Source: CADCWK01 sp964244115 (GTDB lineage Bacteria; Chloroflexota; Chloroflexia; Thermomicrobiales; UBA6265). From it: a DNA stretch of 20,950 nucleotides. The notes under the pieces were generated by a model. That model was not told the DNA's origin and made no database searches. It saw nothing but the letters and a program-made list of their open reading frames with translations. The stretch's first letter is position 1. Every line of letters begins with the position of its first letter. The stretch lies in assembly GCA_964244115.1 (NCBI GenBank), contig CAXTHM010000063.1, forward strand, positions 1 to 20,950, read 5' to 3'. A program made the translations under genes and the position numbers. Shown here piece after piece: positions 16,403 to 20,950 of this stretch.

Positions 16403-16452
16403 GACGTACCCACCGACGTATTCCGCGATTGGATCGGTGACGTACCCCACCG
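16403..16452. repeat. Direct repeat GACGTACC(C)CACCG, 36-bp period
   Basis: GACGTACCCACCG (16403-16415) recurs as GACGTACCCCACCG (16439-16452). The start-to-start distance is 36 bp, in the gap upstream of the 74-residue gene. The copies could be binding sites for one regulator; no protein is known. Confidence 0.4.
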
Positions 16453-16467
16453 GAATCGTGGAGGCCC

Positions 16468-16505
16468 GAAAAAGACACCCGCCCCGGCATCAGCCAGGGC
16501 GGGTG
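16468..16505 (-). terminator. Rho-independent terminator of the Cys-rich gene
   Basis: On the minus strand CACCCGCCC (16497-16505) pairs with GGGCGGGTG (16476-16484) across a 12-nt loop, and TCTTTTTC follows at once. It lies about 30 nt after the stop codon of the 69-residue gene, and is the clearest intrinsic terminator in the window. Confidence 0.9.
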
Positions 16506-16535
16506 CGGATCATCGATGCATCGTGGCCGGCGAGC

Positions 16536-16745
16536 CTACTGCTTGGCGCTGGCCTGATCGAAGCCGGAGCAGCCGCTGTTGGCGGTGACGAGGAGGTTCA
16601 GGGACTCGTGCTTCGGGTGACCGCAGGCGGCGGTGAAGGTCTCGGCGGCTTCCTTCTTGGAGCGGATCTGGAAGATCTGGGGCTGGGACGTGTGCTCGCC
16701 GAAGTGAGAGCAGAGGCCGCACTGGCCGGTCTCGACGTGAACCAT
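16536..16745 (-). CDS. Small Cys-rich conserved protein, likely metal-binding (69 residues)
   Basis: The start is ATG 16745 (MVHVETGQC), with GAGGAG 7 nt upstream. The product is MVHVETGQ, then CGLCSHFGEH, a polar stretch, CGHPKHESLNLLV, and a final SGCSGFDQA. Four Cys (a CxxC pair plus CGHP and SGCSGF) and nearby His make a zinc-ribbon-like or iron-binding knuckle plausible. I recall short proteins with this Cys pattern from environmental bacteria but cannot name a family. It is a single-gene transcript, with a near-consensus sigma70 promoter at 16826-16853 and a strong terminator at 16468-16505. This suggests steady or high expression. The function is unknown. Confidence 0.82.
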   Translation of the reverse strand: MVHVETGQCGLCSHFGEHTSQPQIFQIRSKKEAAETFTAACGHPKHESLNLLVTANSGCSGFDQASAKQ

Positions 16746-17093
16746 CGGTGAACTCCTCGTGAATGATGGGACGATCGGTCCCGGTTCGGGACAGCCTGAC
16801 GACTCGATCCCGCTGTATGTCTTCCATTCTACCGTATTTTGAGATAGTGTCAAGCGTTTATCTCCGATAATTCCCGTCGGGATACGCTTTGTCGTCGGAA
16901 TTCGGTGATGTATATCCTATCAGCTGCATCGGGATTGCCTATAGTGCATCGTGTTTGGTAAATTATCTACGAACCGATCCCGACTGGCCCCATCGGAATG
17001 GGATTTCATATAGTCGAACAACGCAGTCGTGCATCGACGCGCCAGCGATCTGGCGAACCCAGTATCCGGGCCGCACCTGCTCACCTCGGCACG
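16746..17093. other. AT-rich non-coding region between the Cys-rich gene and the LAL regulator
   Basis: GC falls to about half over 16806-17035, against about 68% around it. The low-numbered end holds the promoter above. 17040-17055 is a hairpin: CGCCAG and CTGGCG around a 4-base loop, about 40 nt after the regulator's stop, with no T-run. The short frames here, including one on the plus strand from 16889, have no ribosome site or recognisable sequence, and no tRNA was found. Confidence 0.6.
16826..16853 (-). promoter_or_regulatory. Sigma70-type promoter for the Cys-rich gene
   Basis: On the minus strand TTGACA (16848-16853) is a perfect -35. Sixteen bases on is TAGAAT (16826-16831), a one-mismatch -10. 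It leaves a 5' leader of about 75 nt to the ribosome site at GAGGAG. This is the best promoter in the window. Confidence 0.8.
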
Positions 17094-19676
17094 TCAGGCT
17101 TGCCCGTCAGGGATGCCGTGCTGGACGGCCCAGGTCGCCGCCTCGGTGCGGCTCCCGACATCGAGCTTCGCGAGGATGTGCGCGACGTGCGTCCCGACCG
17201 TCCGAGGGCTGATGAAGAGCATCGCTCCGATCTCCGGGTTGGACTGACCCTTGGCGACCAGACGAAGGATCTCGACTTCTCGCGTGGTCAACCCGGCGGC
17301 TGACGCAGGTGAGACGGCCGGTTGCGGTGCCGTCACGGACGTCGTCTCGATCTGAACCGGCAGGTCGCTCGCCAGACGGCGGAGGATCGACTCCGTCCGT
17401 GCGACGGCCCCCGAGAGATCGAGACCGGTCGCCTCCGCGGTTGCGCGCTCGCGCTCATCCGGTGCCAGCGACCTGACGGCAGCCTCGTACGCCGCCCGCG
17501 TCTCCGGGTCGTCGAGCGGCGTGGGGGTCATGTTCCGCTCCCTGGCCAGCCGGACCGCCATCTCCGTCAGCAGCACCTGCTCCCATGGGAATCGCTCCTT
17601 GGCCAGGTAACCGGCCATCGACATGAGGTCGATCAGATAGCCGGCCGACTGGTTCCCTGCCCCCAGCTCCAGCGCGTCGGACAGCGCGGCTGCCGCGTCC
17701 CGGAGCCGGCCCCGTTCCTGCTGGATCACGGCGACGTTCCGCCGGGTGTTGATGGCACGGTCGAGATCGCCCTCCCGCCGGAACGCTTCGTAGGCCTGGT
17801 CGAGTTGCCCCGCCGCCTGGGCATGGTCGCCGAGGAAGAAGTGATGGATCGCGCGCATGTCCAGGCGGAACCCTTCGGTCTCGGCGGCGAGATCGTCGGG
17901 CAGGAGCGCGAACAATGCCGGGATCTCATCGTTCCGCTTCTGGGTCATCAGGTACCCAGACAGCTCCATGACCGCGCTTCGAACCGCGTAGGGGTCCGCG
18001 GTTGGCTCGTACAGCTCGATCGATCGGCGCAGAGGTCTCTCGACCGCCGGGTAATCGCCCAGCCTGAAGGCGATCGCGCCGTCCATGTAGTGCGCCTCGG
18101 CCCAGATCTCGGACGTGACCAGCTCTTGCCAGCCGCCAGCCGCGCCGGCAACCCGGTCCATGGCGACGCGAAGGAAACCGAGGGCGTCACGGAGCTGGGC
18201 CCGGTACACCCATGACCTCCAGAGGGAGGTGACGAGTTCCAGCGCCCGGCCCGGCTCGTGCTCCAGCAGCCAGCGTAACGCGGCCGTCAGGTTGGCGTCC
18301 TCGGCATCGACGATCTGGAACCAGTCGCGCTGTGTCCGGACCATCCGTCGGGCGTGCAGCGCCAACCGCAGGCACCAGGCCGCGTGCGCCGCCTGGATGG
18401 CCGCCCTACCGGCCGGATCATCTGCCAGCCGCTCCCGCGCGAATTCCCGGACGGTCTGCAGCATGGCATACCGGGAGCGGCCGCCCTCATCCTCACGGAC
18501 GACGACCAGACTCTTGTCGACGAGCAGCGCCAGCACATCGACGACCTCGGGCCCGACATCGGGTACGGCGAGGAACCGCTCGGCATTGGCCTGATCGATC
18601 TCGGTGAGGCCCCGCCCCTTGACGACCGGGATCGCGAGTGAGTCCGGACCGGGCAAGCCCGGCTCGACGGTGGCGAGAGACGCGATCAGGCTAAGCGACG
18701 CACCTCGCTCCGCGACGGACAGCCGGGCGAACAGCAGACGCTCCTCGGGGGTGAGGAGGTCGTAACTCCAGGCGATCGCGGCCCGGAGGGTTTGCTGCCG
18801 CACCGGCAGGTCGCGGGCGCCGCCGGTCAGGACCGACAGGCTCCGATCCAGCCGGCTGAGCAGCATCGTCGGCGGGAAGTGCCGGATCGCCAATGGCAGC
18901 CCGTCCAGCCGCTCGCAGATCGCGGCCACGACGGCCGAGTTGGCGTCGGTCAACTCGAACCGGGCATCGACCGCCTGCGCTCGCTGCGTGAAGAGCTGGA
19001 TCGCCGGCACCTGTTCGGCCATCTCCCGGCTGACGACGGTGCCGGCCACCGGCATCGCCAGTGGCCGGACGACGACCTCCCACTCCCCGGAGATACGGAA
19101 GGCTGACCGGCTGGTCGCGAGGATCGTCACCATCGGCAGCGCGTCGAGCAGGCCGGCGAGATCCGACCCGGCGTCGAGGATCTGTTCGCAGTTGTCCAGT
19201 ACGAGCAGGACGCGACGTCCGGATAGCCCGCCGATGATCCCAGCGGCGATGTCGGCGCGTTCAGCGGTCAGACCAATCGACCGGGCAATGGCGGGCAGCA
19301 CCAGGACAGACGAATCCACCGAGGCCAACGGCACCCAGGCGACCGCATCGAAGGCCCCGTCGCGCCGGAGTTCGGTCGCGAGCTGGAGTGCGAGCCGCGT
19401 CTTGCCGACGCCACCCGGCCCGGTCAGCGTCACCATCGCCACGGCCGGATCGACGAGGAGCTCCCGGAGTTGCGCCAGATCCCGCTCCCGGCTGACCAGC
19501 GAGGTTCTCGGTGACGACCATGTCGCCCACGTTCGCCCGTCGACCGGTTCCGGCTGAGCCCAACGCGACATCGGACCCGGCCCGTCCGGCGTCGGTCGGG
19601 CCCTGGGCGACGGCGTGGCGACCGGTCCCCCCGGCACCGTTGCGATCGCTGGCGGGGACGGATCAGGATGCGACAT
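17094..19676 (-). CDS. LuxR-family transcriptional regulator with AAA/NB-ARC-like ATPase (LAL type)
   Basis: The 860-residue protein starts at ATG 19676 (MSHPDPSP) with GGAG 6 nt upstream. After a disordered Pro-rich lead, the STAND-type ATPase begins with LVSRERDLAQL. Walker A is TGPGGVGKTRL (near residue 85) and Walker B is VLLVLDNCEQI (near 160). A winged region (WSYDLLTPEERLLFARLSV) and a helical TPR-like middle follow. The C-terminal LuxR HTH, about 790-850, has LTTREVEILRLVAKGQSNPEIG and SPRTVGTHVAHILAKL. Such proteins are MalT-like signal integrators. Oddity: the conserved segment normally reading LPLAIELAAARxR appears as LPLAIRHFPPTM, as though about seven residues were deleted. Targets and ligand are unknown. 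The gene is divergent from an IclR-family gene. Confidence 0.93.
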   Translation of the reverse strand: MSHPDPSPPAIATVPGGPVATPSPRARPTPDGPGPMSRWAQPEPVDGRTWATWSSPRTSLVSRERDLAQLRELLVDPAVAMVTLTGPGGVGKTRLALQLATELRRDGAFDAVAWVPLASVDSSVLVLPAIARSIGLTAERADIAAGIIGGLSGRRVLLVLDNCEQILDAGSDLAGLLDALPMVTILATSRSAFRISGEWEVVVRPLAMPVAGTVVSREMAEQVPAIQLFTQRAQAVDARFELTDANSAVVAAICERLDGLPLAIRHFPPTMLLSRLDRSLSVLTGGARDLPVRQQTLRAAIAWSYDLLTPEERLLFARLSVAERGASLSLIASLATVEPGLPGPDSLAIPVVKGRGLTEIDQANAERFLAVPDVGPEVVDVLALLVDKSLVVVREDEGGRSRYAMLQTVREFARERLADDPAGRAAIQAAHAAWCLRLALHARRMVRTQRDWFQIVDAEDANLTAALRWLLEHEPGRALELVTSLWRSWVYRAQLRDALGFLRVAMDRVAGAAGGWQELVTSEIWAEAHYMDGAIAFRLGDYPAVERPLRRSIELYEPTADPYAVRSAVMELSGYLMTQKRNDEIPALFALLPDDLAAETEGFRLDMRAIHHFFLGDHAQAAGQLDQAYEAFRREGDLDRAINTRRNVAVIQQERGRLRDAAAALSDALELGAGNQSAGYLIDLMSMAGYLAKERFPWEQVLLTEMAVRLARERNMTPTPLDDPETRAAYEAAVRSLAPDERERATAEATGLDLSGAVARTESILRRLASDLPVQIETTSVTAPQPAVSPASAAGLTTREVEILRLVAKGQSNPEIGAMLFISPRTVGTHVAHILAKLDVGSRTEAATWAVQHGIPDGQA

Positions 19677-19716
19677 GAGATGCTCCGGCCTGGGGAGAAC
19701 GGTCGTCGAGTCGGGT

Positions 19717-19741
19717 ATGATTTCCACTATATGGAAATCAT
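19717..19741. promoter_or_regulatory. Perfect palindrome, likely IclR-family operator
   Basis: ATGATTTCCA (19717-19726) and TGGAAATCAT (19732-19741) are exact reverse complements around CTATA. The TTTCCA/TGGAAA half-sites resemble known IclR-type operators. It sits in the 125-bp divergent gap between the LAL gene and the IclR gene. The minus-strand TATAGT within it could be the LAL -10, and the plus-strand TATGAT (19716-19721) a -10 for the IclR gene. Binding there would therefore block either promoter. Confidence 0.7.
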
Positions 19742-19801
19742 CATTCGGTGCACAGGTCATGTCGTGGATGCGTCGTCGTCACACATCGAGGCACGCTGCC
19801 C

Positions 19802-20605
19802 ATGACCGAAGTCCACGGAGGCGTCCAGAGCGTGCGCCGGGCGCTGTCGGTGCTGGAGGCGGTCGCGGTCGCGACGCAGGACCGCGACGACACCGGCATC
19901 GTCAGCATCAGCCGCCGCTGCGCCCTGCCCGTCAGTACGACCCACCGCCTGCTGGCGACCCTGATCGACGCCGGCTTCGCCACCCAGGACCCGGACAACG
20001 GCCAGTACCGGGTCGGGCTCCACGCCTTCGAGGTCGGCAACGCGTTCCTCGATCACACCGACCTCCGGCCCGTCGCCCGGCCGTACCTGCGTGACCTCGC
20101 GGAGCTGACCGGCGAGACGGTCAACCTCGCGATCCGGGACGGCCACGACGCCGTCTACATCGACCAGATGGAGAGCGTCCAGATCCTGAAGATGTTCGCC
20201 CGGCCCGGCGCCCGGGCGCCACTGGCCTGCACCGGCGTCGGCAAGGTGCTGCTCAGTGGCCTGACCCCGATCGCGGCCGAGCGGATCCTGACCGACCAGC
20301 CCCTTCCCCATCGGACGCCGCGCTCGGTGACGGAGCCGGCCGAGATGATGAGGATGCTGGCCGCGATCCGGATCGACGGCCACGCGATCGACGACGAGGA
20401 GGTCGAGCTCGGCGTCCGCTGCGTCGCGGCCCCGATCGTCGATCACCGCGGCGATGTCCGGGCGGCGATCAGCGTCTCCGGCCCGACCCTGCGGATCAGC
20501 GACGGCCGGATCACCGAACTGATCCGGCAGGTCCGCGGCACCGCCGCCGCGATCAGCGCCGCCCTGGGCCGCAGCGAGCGACCCGCCCGGCCGACCCGGA
20601 GCTAA
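19802..20605 (+). CDS. IclR-family transcriptional regulator
   Basis: The 267-residue protein starts at ATG 19802 (MTEVHGGVQSV), with a weak CGAGG site about 10 nt upstream; the longer frame to 19748 starts inside the intergenic region. Residues 6-65 are the winged-helix DNA-binding domain (GVQSVRRALSVLEAV ... LPVSTTHRLLATLIDAGFATQD). Residues from about 80 form the IclR effector domain (RPYLRDLAELTGETVNLAI, IDQMES, PLACTGVGKVLLSG, DEEVELGVRCVAAPI, ISVSGP). This is normal length. It probably binds the palindrome at 19717-19741 and may control itself and the LAL gene; the effector molecule is not evident. The only plus-strand gene here; its metabolic targets may lie beyond the window. Confidence 0.95.
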   Translation: MTEVHGGVQSVRRALSVLEAVAVATQDRDDTGIVSISRRCALPVSTTHRLLATLIDAGFATQDPDNGQYRVGLHAFEVGNAFLDHTDLRPVARPYLRDLAELTGETVNLAIRDGHDAVYIDQMESVQILKMFARPGARAPLACTGVGKVLLSGLTPIAAERILTDQPLPHRTPRSVTEPAEMMRMLAAIRIDGHAIDDEEVELGVRCVAAPIVDHRGDVRAAISVSGPTLRISDGRITELIRQVRGTAAAISAALGRSERPARPTRS

Positions 20606-20733
20606 AGGACCAGGAGCTGGGTACTTTAGGTACAGAGAGAGAGATGGAACAGTGTGGTGCCGGAGCAGTCCCCTCACCCAGCGACCCTGCATCCCGGCCG
20701 CTGCCGTCCTGTAGGGGCGAAGCTTGCGAGCCC

Positions 20734-20787
20734 GGCCGCCGCAGCGGCCATCGCCCCGCAGGGCGATAACCGGCGCTCGCGACGAGC
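20734..20787. repeat. Tandem GC hairpins sharing a CGCA loop
   Basis: GGCCGC/GCGGCC around CGCA (20734-20749) abuts ATCGCCC/GGGCGAT around CGCA (20750-20767). A third small stem, GCTCG/CGAGC, follows at 20775-20787. No T-run follows on the plus strand, so they are a poor intrinsic terminator for the IclR gene. A dispersed palindromic element is more likely. Confidence 0.55.
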
Positions 20788-20845
20788 CTGCGCTGACCGA
20801 AGAACTGACCGTCCCGGCCACACATGGCACCTGACGGCGCGGCCA

Positions 20846-20950
20846 AGGCAAACCAGGTCCCTAGTGGTCTACCACTGGTGATTCGCCCCGTTGCCGCGTC
20901 TCCCCTCTCTGGGCACCTGCGCGGCCGAAGCCGCCTCGGCGGGTGAGCGC
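20846..20950. repeat. Dispersed repeat, copy B, truncated by the window edge
   Basis: It shares with copy A, in order, AGGCAAACC (20846-20854), TCGCCCC (20883-20889), CGTCTCCCCTCTCT (20897-20910), GGGCA-CTG and GCGGGTGAGCG (20939-20949). A hairpin-bearing insertion of about 28 nt (with 20861-20878) separates the first two blocks in this copy. Confidence 0.55.

Larger units (their letters stand above)
20606..20950. other. Non-coding region with tandem hairpins and a repeat copy
   Basis: No gene is convincing. 20734-20787 holds three adjacent stem-loops. 20861-20878 is a further hairpin (CTAGTGG/CCACTGG with TCTA loop, one wobble pair). 20846-20950 is a copy of the repeat at 8946-9031, cut by the window edge. 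Short frames on either strand lack ribosome sites. Confidence 0.6.

Noticed and set aside
15672..16751. 359-residue plus-strand open frame
   Set aside because: It crosses the trpB start, the 74-residue gene and the terminator at 16468-16505, has no ribosome site and an arbitrary Arg/Pro-rich composition.
16889..17212. 107-residue plus-strand frame in the AT-rich gap
   Set aside because: It has no ribosome site, no recognisable sequence and overlaps the end of the LAL gene.

Overview
The window is GC-rich (roughly two thirds G+C) and gene-dense, with every gene but one on the minus strand. The gene set and protein style suggest a Chloroflexota bacterium, possibly close to Thermomicrobia. The reasons are the secreted Ser/Thr/Pro-rich surface proteins, the beta-sandwich exported proteins, the small Cys-rich conserved protein, the LAL/LuxR ATPase regulator and the short dispersed hairpin repeats. 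This is inference; no rRNA or tRNA is present to confirm it.

Layout in plus coordinates. 1-1764 is a secreted subtilisin-like protease whose Thr/Pro/Arg-rich tail runs off the left edge. 2119-8622 is a giant surface protein of about 2167 residues: signal peptide, two pullulanase-like beta domains, about 17 prealbumin/SpaA-like units, and a C-terminal QPNTG plus membrane anchor. A long terminator hairpin (2045-2087) separates the two. 8623-9108 is non-coding and holds one copy of a dispersed repeat.

9109-15852 is an aromatic amino acid block. In transcription order it is trpB, trpA, then an Mrr-type endonuclease of clearly lower GC, a pentapeptide-repeat protein, aroH (chorismate mutase), a type I-beta DAHP synthase, and an exported DUF4352-like protein whose start overlaps the DAHP synthase stop. 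DAHP synthase opens the shikimate pathway, AroH leads from chorismate to prephenate, and TrpAB makes tryptophan. The Mrr gene looks like a later arrival in this cluster.

16053-16277 and 16536-16745 are two short genes. The second, a 69-residue Cys-rich protein, has its own sigma70-like promoter and a textbook intrinsic terminator. 16746-17093 is AT-rich and non-coding. 17094-19676 is an 860-residue LAL/LuxR regulator, divergent from an IclR-family regulator (19802-20605). The gap between them holds a perfect 10-bp-arm palindrome resembling IclR operators. 20606-20950 is non-coding and carries tandem hairpins and a second copy of the dispersed repeat.

No CRISPR array, transposase, phage gene or RNA gene was recognised. 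The points most worth following are the Cys-paired, Asp-rich SpaA-like repeats of the giant surface protein, and the Mrr/pentapeptide pair lodged in the aromatic cluster.
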